Origin: Variovorax boronicumulans NBRC 103145
GTDB lineage: Bacteria > Pseudomonadota > Gammaproteobacteria > Burkholderiales > Burkholderiaceae_C
Length of the DNA: 64,000 nucleotides
Assembly (NCBI RefSeq): GCF_001591345.1
Contig: NZ_BCUS01000018.1
Location: 1 to 64,000 of the forward strand
Direction: 5' to 3'
The notes below the pieces were generated by a model. The model ran no database searches, was not told where the DNA came from, and saw nothing but the letters and a program-made list of their open reading frames with translations. The position numbers were made by a program, and so were the translations under genes. Below, piece after piece: positions 37,315 to 45,511 of this stretch. Within the stretch, counting starts at the first letter, position 1; each line of letters begins with the position of its first letter.

Positions 37315-38949
37315 ATGAGCGACACCACCTTCGACTACATCATCATCGGCGCCGGCACCGCCGGCTCGCTCATCGCCAACCGCCTGAGCGCCGACAAGAC
37401 CAAGCGCGTGCTGCTCATCGAGGCCGGCCGCAAGGACGACTACCACTGGATCCACATTCCGGTGGGCTACCTGTACTGCATCGGCAACCCGCGCACCGAC
37501 TGGCTCTACAACACCGAGCCCGACGCGGGCCTGAACGGCCGCACGCTGCGCTATCCGCGCGGCAAGACGCTGGGCGGCTGCTCGAGCATCAACGGCATGA
37601 TCTACATGCGCGGCCAGTCGCGCGACTACGAGCACTGGGCTGAACTCACGGGCGACGAGGGCTGGCGCTGGGAGAACGTGCTGCCGGCCTTTCGCAAGCA
37701 CGAAGACTTCTACCTCGGCGCCGACGAGATGCACGGCGCGGGTGGTGAGTGGCGTGTCGAGAAACAGCGGCTGCGTTGGGACATCCTCGACGCCTTCGCC
37801 GACGCGGCCGTGCAGGCCGGCGTGCCGCACACCGCCGACTTCAACCGCGGCAGCAACGAAGGCGTGGGCTACTTCCAGGTCAATCAGAAGAACGGCTGGC
37901 GCTGGAACACCGCCAAGGCCTTCCTGCGGCCCACCTGCTACGGCCGCCCCAACTTCGAACTGTGGACCGGCGCGCAGGTGTCGCGCCTGCTGTTCGAGAC
38001 GCTGCCCGACGGCACGAAACGCTGCACCGGGGCGCAGGTGTGGGACGGCTCCGAGATGACCACGGCGCATGCCGAGTGCGAAGTGATCCTGAGCGCGGGC
38101 GCCATCGGCTCGCCGCAGATCCTGCAGCTGTCGGGCGTCGGCCCGGCCGAGCTGCTGCGCCAGCACGGCATCGACGTGGCGCTGGACGCGCCCGGCGTCG
38201 GCGCCAACCTGCAGGACCATCTGCAGATCCGCGCGGTCTACAAGATCGAGGGCGCGCCCACGCTCAACGTGCTGGCCTCGTCGCTGGTCGGCAAGGCGAA
38301 GATCGGTCTCGAATACCTGCTGAAACGCAGCGGCCCGATGAGCATGGCGCCGTCGCAGCTCGGCGCCTTCACGCGCAGCTCGCCCGACCGCGCGTGGCCC
38401 AACATCCAATACCACGTGCAGCCGCTGTCGCTCGACGCCTTCGGCGAACCGCTGCACAGCTTCCCGGCCTTCACCGCGAGCGTGTGCAACCTGAACCCGA
38501 CGAGCCGGGGCTCGGTGCGCATCAAGAGCGCGCGTTTCGAAGACGCGCCCGCCATCGCACCCAACTACCTGAGCACCGAGGAAGACCGCAAGGTGGCGGC
38601 CGATTCGCTGCGCGTGACGCGCCGCATCGCGCAGCAGCCCGCGCTCGCCAAGTACAAGCCGCAGGAGTGGAAGCCCGGCGTGCAGTACCAGACCGACGAA
38701 GACCTCGCGCGGTTGGCCGGTGACATCGCCACCACCATCTTCCACCCGGTCGGCACCACCAAGATGGGCGCCGACGGCGACCCGATGGCGGTGCTCGACG
38801 CGCGCCTGCGCGTGCGCGGCGTGCACGGCCTGCGCGTGGTCGATGCGGGCGCGATGCCCACCATCACCAGCGGCAACACCAACAGCCCGACGCTGATGAT
38901 GGCGGAGAAGGCGGCGGGCTGGATCCTGGAAGACAACCGCAACCGCTGA
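37315..38949 (+). CDS. GMC-family FAD oxidoreductase (possible 3-hydroxypropionate dehydrogenase)
   Basis: A 544-residue choline-dehydrogenase-like flavoenzyme. FAD motif IIIGAGTAGSLIANRLS at 9-25, GMC signature PRGKTLGGCSSINGMIYMRG, second signature GAIGSPQILQLSGVGP, and the C-terminal active-site region TIFHPVGTTKMG and TSGNTNSPTLMM. With mmsA and a divergent LysR it matches the layout reported for 3-hydroxypropionate degradation in Pseudomonas denitrificans (HpdH GMC enzyme plus MmsA). The likely substrate is therefore 3-hydroxypropionate or a similar primary alcohol acid. This is inference from context. Confidence 0.85.
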   Translation: MSDTTFDYIIIGAGTAGSLIANRLSADKTKRVLLIEAGRKDDYHWIHIPVGYLYCIGNPRTDWLYNTEPDAGLNGRTLRYPRGKTLGGCSSINGMIYMRGQSRDYEHWAELTGDEGWRWENVLPAFRKHEDFYLGADEMHGAGGEWRVEKQRLRWDILDAFADAAVQAGVPHTADFNRGSNEGVGYFQVNQKNGWRWNTAKAFLRPTCYGRPNFELWTGAQVSRLLFETLPDGTKRCTGAQVWDGSEMTTAHAECEVILSAGAIGSPQILQLSGVGPAELLRQHGIDVALDAPGVGANLQDHLQIRAVYKIEGAPTLNVLASSLVGKAKIGLEYLLKRSGPMSMAPSQLGAFTRSSPDRAWPNIQYHVQPLSLDAFGEPLHSFPAFTASVCNLNPTSRGSVRIKSARFEDAPAIAPNYLSTEEDRKVAADSLRVTRRIAQQPALAKYKPQEWKPGVQYQTDEDLARLAGDIATTIFHPVGTTKMGADGDPMAVLDARLRVRGVHGLRVVDAGAMPTITSGNTNSPTLMMAEKAAGWILEDNRNR

Positions 38950-38955
38950 GGCGGT

Positions 38956-39195
38956 TCAGCGGCGCGGCTTGGCGCCGCGCTGGGTGTCAGCCGCCAGGCG
39001 CGCCTTGGCGCCTTGGCGCCTTCGAGCATGAGGTCCACGCCGACCTCGAACATCGCATCGGGGCCGGCCTTGCGGTAGCTGGCGAAGGCCTCGGCCAGCA
39101 GCGGGCGCGAGGCCGCGGCGGCATCGAGCGCCTGCTGCCGGATTTCCGCATCGGGCGGTGCCGCCTGCTCCTCCAGCCCACGGCGCAGGGCTGGC
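38956..39195 (-). pseudogene. Remnant of a TetR-type regulator C-terminus
   Basis: The minus strand reads a helical segment (LEEQAAPPDAEIRQQALDAA, then RPLLAEAFASYRKAGPDAMF and EVGVDLMLEGAK) like the C-terminal dimerisation helices of TetR regulators. The N-terminal DNA-binding domain is absent. An exact 8-bp tandem duplication (CCTTGGCG twice, 39003-39018 on the plus strand) breaks the frame. Removing one copy gives EGAKARLAADTQRGAKPRR and a stop at 38956. The family assignment is tentative; the frameshift is read directly. Confidence 0.45.
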
Positions 39196-39258
39196 CGGCG
39201 CCGTGCGCTATCTGCTGTGTCTGCCGGTGATGCTGTGCAGGTCGCCTGCGGCGGGTGG

Positions 39259-39534
39259 CTAACTGTCGAAGAACGCCAGCTTGCGCGCGCGAGGCAGCGC
39301 CTTGAGCGCGATCTCCGCCCGCAGCGCGGCGCCCTTGTCGGGGTACTGGCGTGCCGCCAGCACGCGCTGCGGCGGACGCGCGCGCGTGAACTTGGCGCCC
39401 AGCCCGAAGACATGCTGGAAGAAGCGCTGCTCCACGTCGAGCGCGATGCCCGCGTAGTACACGCCGCCTTCGCATTCCAGCAGGTAGAGCCAATAGGGTG
39501 GGGGCGGCGAGGGATCGGGCGGTTTTCGGGGCAC
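39259..39534 (-). CDS. GIY-YIG nuclease-like small protein
   Basis: A 91-residue UPF0213-type protein with the core YWLYLLECEGGVYYAGIALD (the GIY-YIG motif appears as LYL and YAG), then VEQRFFQHVFGLGAKFTRA with the conserved Arg and the late Lys/Arg-rich helix. No ATG precedes the core in frame, so GTG 39534 is the best start. Small stand-alone proteins of this family have no settled role in DNA metabolism. It lies between the decayed regulator and the aldehyde dehydrogenase. Confidence 0.75.
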   Translation of the reverse strand: MPRKPPDPSPPPPYWLYLLECEGGVYYAGIALDVEQRFFQHVFGLGAKFTRARPPQRVLAARQYPDKGAALRAEIALKALPRARKLAFFDS

Positions 39535-39585
39535 GCGCGCATTGTGCGGGCAGGCGCTTATCGTGCGTTGAAGGAAGGTGTCACC

Positions 39586-39633
39586 ATGAAGTTCATTCGA
39601 AAAACGCACCAAGTCCTTCCAATTTTTCGCTAG
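39586..39633 (+). CDS. Candidate 15-residue leader peptide
   Basis: A short ORF, MKFIRKTHQVLPIFR, has a good Shine-Dalgarno (GAAGGAAGG, spacer 7) and stops 82 bp before the aldehyde dehydrogenase gene. Four of its 15 residues are Lys or Arg. It could be a translated leader, but I see no clear attenuator hairpins, so the call is weak. Confidence 0.25.
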   Translation: MKFIRKTHQVLPIFR

Positions 39634-39715
39634 GCAAGGGCGCGGGTTTCGCACATATTGGCCCGTTCCTGCTGTCGCATTTCTTCTTCTGTCCTTCCTT
39701 CTCCCTGGAGCGTCC

Positions 39716-41254
39716 ATGCCAGAAGCCCAGACCCCCGTGTCCCTTCCCGCCGAGGTTGACCAACTGCTGCATCGCCTGGGCGTGCCCCGCACCGCCCACA
39801 CCCGCGGCGACCTCACGGTGCGCTCGCCGGTCAGCGGCGAGGTGATCGCGCAGGTGCCGCAGACCACGGCCGTGGAAGCCACCGGCGCCATCGGCCGTGC
39901 GCACGAGGCCTTCAAGGCCTGGCGCCTGGTGCCGGCGCCGCGCCGCGGCGAGCTGGTGCGCCTGCTGGGCGAAGAGCTGCGCGCCGCCAAGCGCGACCTG
40001 GGCCGCCTCGTCACGCTGGAGGCCGGCAAGATCCCGTCCGAGGGCGCGGGCGAGGTGCAGGAAATGATCGACATCTGCGACTTCGCGGTCGGCCTCTCGC
40101 GCCAGCTCTACGGCCTCACGCTGGCCACCGAGCGCGCCGAGCACCGGATGATGGAAACCTGGCACCCGCTGGGCGTGTGCGGCGTGATCTCGGCCTTCAA
40201 CTTTCCCGTGGCCGTGTGGTCGTGGAACGCGGCGCTCGCGCTGGTGTGCGGCGACCCGGTGGTGTGGAAGCCTTCAGAGAAAACACCGCTCACCGCGCTG
40301 GCCGTGCACGCCATCGCGCAGCGCGCCATCGAACGCTTCGGCGACGCGCCCGAAGGCCTGCTCGGTTTGCTGCTGGGCCCGCGCGACATCGGCGAGGTGC
40401 TGGTCGACGACCCCCGCGTGCCGATCCTCTCGGCCACCGGCTCCACGGCGATGGGCCGGCAGGTCGGGCCGAAGCTGGCGGCGCGCTTCGCCCGCGCGAT
40501 CCTCGAACTGGGTGGCAACAACGCCGCCATCGTCACGCCCTCGGCCGACCTGGACCTCACGCTGCGCGGCATCGCCTTCGCGGCCATGGGCACGGCGGGC
40601 CAGCGCTGCACCACGCTGCGGCGCCTGTTCGTGCACGAGAGCGTGTACGACCAGCTGGTGCCCAAGCTCGTGAAGGTCTACGGCAACGTGCAGGTGGGCG
40701 ACCCACGCGAGGCCGGCACGCTGGTCGGTCCGCTGATCGACCGCGCGGCCTTCGACGGCATGCAGAAGGCCCTGAACGAAAGCCGCGAGACCGGCGCCAC
40801 GGTGCACGGCGGCCAGCGTGTCGAGGGCATCGGCACGCAGGACGCGTTCTATGTGCGTCCCGCGCTGGTGGAGCTGAAGTCGCACGCCGGCCCGGTGCTG
40901 CGCGAAACCTTCGCGCCCATCCTCTATGTGGTGCGCTACAGCTCGCTTGACGAAGCCATCGAGTGGCACAACGCAGTGGGCGCGGGCCTGTCGTCGTCGA
41001 TCTTCACGCTCAATGTGCGCGAGGCCGAGCGCTTCATGTCCAGCGCGGGTTCGGACTGCGGCATCGCCAACGTCAACATCGGCCCGAGCGGCGCCGAGAT
41101 CGGCGGCGCCTTCGGCGGCGAGAAGGAAACCGGCGGCGGGCGCGAAGCGGGCTCGGACAGCTGGAAGGCCTACATGCGCCGCGCGACCAACACGATCAAC
41201 TACTCGACGGCACTCCCCCTTGCGCAGGGCGTGACCTTCGACATCGGCGACTGA
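39716..41254 (+). CDS. Aldehyde dehydrogenase, ALDH7/AmaB-like
   Basis: A 512-residue NAD-dependent aldehyde dehydrogenase of the antiquitin (ALDH7) type. Catalytic C298 in AGQRCTTLRR and general base E264 in LELGGNNAAIV are intact; the ISAFNFPVAVWSWN and SSIFTLNVREAERF motifs and a C-terminal GGGREAGSDSWKAYMRR fit the family. Bacterial members oxidise piperidine-6-carboxylate/aminoadipate semialdehyde in lysine catabolism. Here it heads a set with a binding protein, an aminotransferase and a ThDP enzyme, so a different amino-aldehyde is possible. The gap to the next gene is 100 bp. Confidence 0.85.
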   Translation: MPEAQTPVSLPAEVDQLLHRLGVPRTAHTRGDLTVRSPVSGEVIAQVPQTTAVEATGAIGRAHEAFKAWRLVPAPRRGELVRLLGEELRAAKRDLGRLVTLEAGKIPSEGAGEVQEMIDICDFAVGLSRQLYGLTLATERAEHRMMETWHPLGVCGVISAFNFPVAVWSWNAALALVCGDPVVWKPSEKTPLTALAVHAIAQRAIERFGDAPEGLLGLLLGPRDIGEVLVDDPRVPILSATGSTAMGRQVGPKLAARFARAILELGGNNAAIVTPSADLDLTLRGIAFAAMGTAGQRCTTLRRLFVHESVYDQLVPKLVKVYGNVQVGDPREAGTLVGPLIDRAAFDGMQKALNESRETGATVHGGQRVEGIGTQDAFYVRPALVELKSHAGPVLRETFAPILYVVRYSSLDEAIEWHNAVGAGLSSSIFTLNVREAERFMSSAGSDCGIANVNIGPSGAEIGGAFGGEKETGGGREAGSDSWKAYMRRATNTINYSTALPLAQGVTFDIGD

Positions 41255-41354
41255 ACAACCCCGGCCCATGGCGCCTGCCGCGCGGCATTTCGCCGCGGCG
41301 GCCAGGCAGCGGCCGCACCTATCCCCCCAGAAAAACCACCAGGAGACAGCAAAG

Positions 41355-42263
41355 ATGAAGATGCAACTGAAGACCCTCGCCACCGCCGCGCTGCTTGCGC
41401 TCGCTTTCGGCACCACCGCCACCGCGCAGCAGGCGCCCACGGGCGGCACGCTCGACAAGATCAAGGCGAGCGGCAAGGTCGTGCTCGGCGTGCGCGAAGC
41501 CTCGCCGCCCATGGCCTACATGCTGGGCGCGGGCGAGAAGTACGTGGGCTACCACGTCGAACTCTGCGAGCGCGTGCTCAAGGACATCACGCCCAACGCC
41601 AAGCTCGAGTACATGGCCGTGACCGCGCAGAACACCATCCCGCTGGTGCAGAACGGCACGCTGGACATCGGCTGCGGCCCCACCACCAACAACACCGCGC
41701 GCCAGCAGCAGGTGGCCTTCGCGCTCACCACGTATGTGAGCGAAGTGCGCATGGCGACCAAGGTCGACTCGGGCATCACCACGCTCGACCAGCTCGCGGG
41801 CCGCAACGTGTCGGCCTCGACCGGCACCACCGCCGTGCAATTGCTGCGCAAGCGCGAGCGCGCGCAGAACGTCTCGTACAACACGATGCTCGGCAAGGAT
41901 CACCTGGAGAGCTTCCTGCTCATGGAGTCGGGCCGCGCCGATGCCTTCGTGCTCGACGACAACCTGCTCGCCGGCATCATCGCGAACTCGAAGAACCCGA
42001 CGGCCTACCGCATCACCGGCGAGGCGCTGGGCTCGGAGCCGATCGCGCTGCTGTTCCGCAAGGACGACCCAGCCTTCAAGGCCGCGGTGGACGATTCACT
42101 GCGCAAGCTCATGAAGAGCGGCGAGCTCGAGAAGATCTACACCAAGTGGTTCGTGGCCGCGATCCCGCCGAAGAACACCAGCCTCAACCTGCCGATGAGC
42201 CCCGCGCTCAAGCAGCTCGTGCTCGAACCCAACGACAAGCCACTGGAGGCCTACGCCAAGTGA
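41355..42263 (+). CDS. Family 3 amino-acid ABC binding protein (GltI-like), orphan
   Basis: A 302-residue periplasmic binding protein with a Sec signal (about 1-24, ending TTATAQ). The SBP family 3 fold is shown by GKVVLGVREASPPMAYMLG, YVGYHVELCERVL and PLVQNGTLDIGCGPTTN. The pattern is closest to glutamate/aspartate-type receptors. No permease or ATPase gene is adjacent, so it must use another transporter or act as a sensor. Its stop overlaps the aminotransferase start as GTGA, which ties uptake to transamination of the same amino acid. Confidence 0.9.
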   Translation: MKMQLKTLATAALLALAFGTTATAQQAPTGGTLDKIKASGKVVLGVREASPPMAYMLGAGEKYVGYHVELCERVLKDITPNAKLEYMAVTAQNTIPLVQNGTLDIGCGPTTNNTARQQQVAFALTTYVSEVRMATKVDSGITTLDQLAGRNVSASTGTTAVQLLRKRERAQNVSYNTMLGKDHLESFLLMESGRADAFVLDDNLLAGIIANSKNPTAYRITGEALGSEPIALLFRKDDPAFKAAVDDSLRKLMKSGELEKIYTKWFVAAIPPKNTSLNLPMSPALKQLVLEPNDKPLEAYAK

Positions 42264-43477
42264 CAGACGCCGCCGTGTTCTCGCCGGCGCAACGCGTGCG
42301 CGCCATCCACGTCTCGGAGATCCTGCGCATCACCGACCATGCGCAGGCGCTCAAGCGCGCCGGCCGCCCGGTGATCGTGCTGGGCGCGGGCGAGCCCGAC
42401 TTCGACACGCCCGAGAACATCCGGCATGCGGCCTCGCTGGCCATTGCGCGCGGCGACACGCGCTACACGGTGCTCGACGGCAGCCCGGCGATGAAGGCGG
42501 CGGTGCAGCTGAAGTTCAAGCGCGACAACGCGCTGGACTTCGCACTCGACGAGATCAGCGTGAGCGCGGGCGCCAAGCAGGTGATCTTCAATGCGCTGAT
42601 GGCGAGCCTGAACCCGGGCGACGAAGTGATCCTGCCCGCGCCGTACTGGACCTCGTACGCCGACATCGTGCAGATCTGCGGCGGCGTGCCGGTGTCGGTG
42701 GCGTGCGGCGAAGAGAACGGCTTTCGGCTGACGGCAGCGCAGCTGCAGGCGGCCATCACGCCGCGCACGCGCTGGCTGTTTCTGAACTCGCCGTCGAACC
42801 CGAGCGGTGCGGCCTACAGCGCCGCGCAGCTCCAGCCGATCACCGACGTGCTGCTCGACCATCCCCACGTCTGGGTGCTGGCGGACGACATCTACGAGCA
42901 CATCCTCTACGACGGCCTCGCGTTCGCAACGCCGGTGGCCGTGGAGCCGCGCTTGCGCGAACGCACGCTCACGGTGAACGGCGTGTCGAAGGCTTATGCG
43001 ATGACCGGTTGGCGCGTGGGCTACGGCGCCGGCCCGCGCCCGCTGATCGCGGCGATGGCCGTGGTGCAGAGCCAGTCGACCTCGTGCCCGTCGTCTGTGA
43101 GCCAGGCCGCGGCGATCGAGGCGCTCACCGGCCCACAGGGCATCGTGGCCGAGCGCTGCGCATCCTTTCAACAGCGCCGCGATGTCGTCGTGGCCGCGCT
43201 CAACCGCACGCCGGGCCTGCACTGCCGCGTGCCCGAGGGCGCCTTCTACACCTTCGCAAGTTGCGCGGGCGTGCTCGGAAAGCGCACTGCCGCCGGCGCG
43301 CTGCTGCAGACCGACAGCGACTTCTGCCGCTACCTGCTGCAGGACTTCGAGGTGGCGGTGGTGCCGGGCAGCGTGTTCGGGCTCGCGCCGTATTTCCGCA
43401 TCTCGTATGCGACGTCGATGGCGCAGCTCGAAGAGGCCTGTGCGCGCATCGCCGCCGCCTGCGCCGCGCTCTCCTGA
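42260..43477 (+). CDS. PLP-dependent aminotransferase, class I/II
   Basis: A 405-residue fold-type I aminotransferase. The PLP lysine is K244 in VNGVSKAYAMTGWRVGYG, with LNSPSNPSGA and the DDIYEHILYDG Asp/Tyr segment. The GTG 42260 start overlaps the binding-protein stop by 4 bp. It resembles the arginine:pyruvate and aspartate aminotransferases in layout. Together with the downstream ThDP enzyme it recalls AruH-AruI of the arginine transaminase pathway, but the true substrate is not visible from sequence. Confidence 0.88.
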   Translation: MTDAAVFSPAQRVRAIHVSEILRITDHAQALKRAGRPVIVLGAGEPDFDTPENIRHAASLAIARGDTRYTVLDGSPAMKAAVQLKFKRDNALDFALDEISVSAGAKQVIFNALMASLNPGDEVILPAPYWTSYADIVQICGGVPVSVACGEENGFRLTAAQLQAAITPRTRWLFLNSPSNPSGAAYSAAQLQPITDVLLDHPHVWVLADDIYEHILYDGLAFATPVAVEPRLRERTLTVNGVSKAYAMTGWRVGYGAGPRPLIAAMAVVQSQSTSCPSSVSQAAAIEALTGPQGIVAERCASFQQRRDVVVAALNRTPGLHCRVPEGAFYTFASCAGVLGKRTAAGALLQTDSDFCRYLLQDFEVAVVPGSVFGLAPYFRISYATSMAQLEEACARIAAACAALS

Positions 43478-43506
43478 CCTCTCCTCTTCATTCCACTGGA
43501 ACCCTC

Positions 43507-45180
43507 ATGACTTCCTCCCGCACCGGCGGCCAGATCCTGGTCGACCAGCTCATCACCCACGGCGTCAAGCAGCTCTTCTGCGTGCCCGGCGAAAGCTTCC
43601 TGGCCGTGCTCGACGCGCTGCACGACGCATCGATCGACGTGACGGTGTGCCGGCAGGAAGGCGGCGCGGCGATGATGGCCGAGGCGCAGGGCAAGCTGAC
43701 GGGCCAGCCCGGCATCTGCTTCGTCACGCGCGGCCCTGGCGCCACCAATGCGGCGGCCGGCGTGCACATCGCGCACCAGGACTCGACGCCGCTCCTGCTG
43801 TTCGTCGGCCAGGTCGCGCGCGATGCGATGGGCCGCGAAGCCTTCCAGGAGCTGGACTACGGCGCGGTCTTCGGCACGATGGCCAAGTGGGTCGTGCAGA
43901 TCGACGATCCGGCGCGCGTGCCCGAGCTGGTGTCGCGCGCCTTCCATGTCGCGACCTCGGGCCGGCCCGGCCCGGTGGTGATCGCGCTGCCCGAAGACAT
44001 GCTGACCGAAGCCGCCGTGGTGGCCGATGCGCTGCCGTATGCCGTCACCGAAACCCATCCGGGCGCGGCGCAGATCGCCGAGCTGCAGCAGCGCCTGTCG
44101 CAGGCGCAGCGGCCCGTCGTCATCCTGGGCGGCAGCCGCTGGTCCGAAGCCGCGACGCAGCAGTTCGCGCAGTTCGCCGAGGCGCATGCGCTGCCCGTGT
44201 ACTGCTCGTTCCGCCGCCAGATGCTGATGTCCGCCGAGCACCCTTGCTATGCGGGCGACCTGGGGCTCGGCGCGAATCCGCGCATGCTGGAACGCATCCG
44301 CAATGCGGACTTGGTGCTGCTGGTCGGCGGGCGCCTGTCGGAAGTGCCGTCGCAAGGCTATGAGCTGTTCGCGATCCCGCAGCCGAAGCAGGCGCTGGTG
44401 CATGTGCACGCCGATGCCGACGAGCTCGGCAAGCTCTACCGCCCGACGCAGGGCATCCACGCCACGCCGCAGGCGTTTGCCGAAGCGGTGTCCACGTTGC
44501 GTCCGGCGTCACCGCCCGTGTGGCAGGCCGAGACGAAGACCGCGCGCGAAGACTTCCTGCGCTGGAGCGATCCGGCCGCGATTCGCATTCCCGGCCCGTT
44601 GCAGATGGGCGAGGTCATGCAGCACCTGCGCGAGGTGCTGCCGGCCGATACCATCTTCTGCAACGGCGCGGGCAACTTCGCGACCTGGGTGCACCGCTTC
44701 TGGCCGTTCCGCGCGTTCGCGAGCCAACTGGCGCCGACCAGCGGCTCGATGGGCTACGGCCTGCCGGCCGGCGTCGGTGCCAAGCGGCTGTGGCCCGAAC
44801 GCGAGGTGGTCGTGTTCGCGGGCGACGGCGATTTCATGATGCACGGCCAGGAGTTCGCCACTGCCGTGCAGTACGGCCTGCCGATCCTCGTGGTGCTGCT
44901 GGACAACGGCATGTACGGCACGATCCGCATGCACCAGGAAAAGCACTACCCCGGCCGCATCAGCGCCACGCAGTTGAAGAACCCCGACTTCCGCGGCTAT
45001 GCCGAGGTGTTCGGCGGCCACGGCGAACGCGTGACCACGACGGAAGAATTCGGCCCCGCACTCGCGCGTGCGCGCGCCAGCGGCAAGCCGGCGATCCTGC
45101 ATTGCCTGCTGGACCCGGAGGCGATCACGCCCGCGAGCACGCTGGAATCGATCCGCAAGGCGGCGCTGGCGGCGAACTGA
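43507..45180 (+). CDS. ThDP-dependent 2-oxo-acid decarboxylase / acetolactate synthase-like
   Basis: A 557-residue thiamine-diphosphate enzyme with three domains. The cofactor-activating Glu is E51 (CRQEGGAAMMAE). The ThDP/Mg motif GDGDFMMHGQEF continues to LLDNGMYG, where D-N replaces the common N-N. The annotation 'acetolactate synthase-like' covers many 2-oxo-acid decarboxylases. Its place after an aminotransferase suggests decarboxylation of the resulting 2-oxo acid to an aldehyde for the upstream dehydrogenase. The start ATG 43507 is 29 bp after the aminotransferase stop. Confidence 0.88.
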   Translation: MTSSRTGGQILVDQLITHGVKQLFCVPGESFLAVLDALHDASIDVTVCRQEGGAAMMAEAQGKLTGQPGICFVTRGPGATNAAAGVHIAHQDSTPLLLFVGQVARDAMGREAFQELDYGAVFGTMAKWVVQIDDPARVPELVSRAFHVATSGRPGPVVIALPEDMLTEAAVVADALPYAVTETHPGAAQIAELQQRLSQAQRPVVILGGSRWSEAATQQFAQFAEAHALPVYCSFRRQMLMSAEHPCYAGDLGLGANPRMLERIRNADLVLLVGGRLSEVPSQGYELFAIPQPKQALVHVHADADELGKLYRPTQGIHATPQAFAEAVSTLRPASPPVWQAETKTAREDFLRWSDPAAIRIPGPLQMGEVMQHLREVLPADTIFCNGAGNFATWVHRFWPFRAFASQLAPTSGSMGYGLPAGVGAKRLWPEREVVVFAGDGDFMMHGQEFATAVQYGLPILVVLLDNGMYGTIRMHQEKHYPGRISATQLKNPDFRGYAEVFGGHGERVTTTEEFGPALARARASGKPAILHCLLDPEAITPASTLESIRKAALAAN

Positions 45181-45187
45181 AGCGTCG

Positions 45188-45490
45188 TCAGCGCAGCCCG
45201 CCGACATAGCGCGGCGGCGGCGTGGGCGGCAGGCCGTCGGGCTGGCGCGCCGCCAGCCGCGCGGCGCGGGCCAGCGGCTCCATGGCCTGCTCCAGCCGCG
45301 TGGCGAGCTGGTCGAGCTCGTCGTCCTTGGTCTCGGCGGCGTGCTGGCGCGTCATGCGCACGATCTCGGCGGCGTACTCGGCATTGGTGGCCATCCATTC
45401 GGTGTCGGTCACGCGCCCGTGCTTTCGCCGCAGTGCCACGTGAAGGCGTGCTGCAAGCGCGATGCGTTCGCTTTCGGACATGGAGGGCAT
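45188..45490 (-). CDS. Hypothetical small helical protein
   Basis: A 100-residue soluble protein, mostly helical and charged (SESERIALAARLHVALRRKH, then DDELDQLATRLEQAMEPLAR) with a Pro-rich C-terminus. No signal, cysteine motif or known domain is recognised. It follows the ammonium transporter gene by 21 bp on the same strand and may be cotranscribed. It is convergent with the ThDP enzyme gene. Codon use matches its neighbours, which supports it as real. Confidence 0.65.
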   Translation of the reverse strand: MPSMSESERIALAARLHVALRRKHGRVTDTEWMATNAEYAAEIVRMTRQHAAETKDDELDQLATRLEQAMEPLARAARLAARQPDGLPPTPPPRYVGGLR

Positions 45491-45511
45491 GGCGGGGTCT
45501 CCGTCGTTGGG

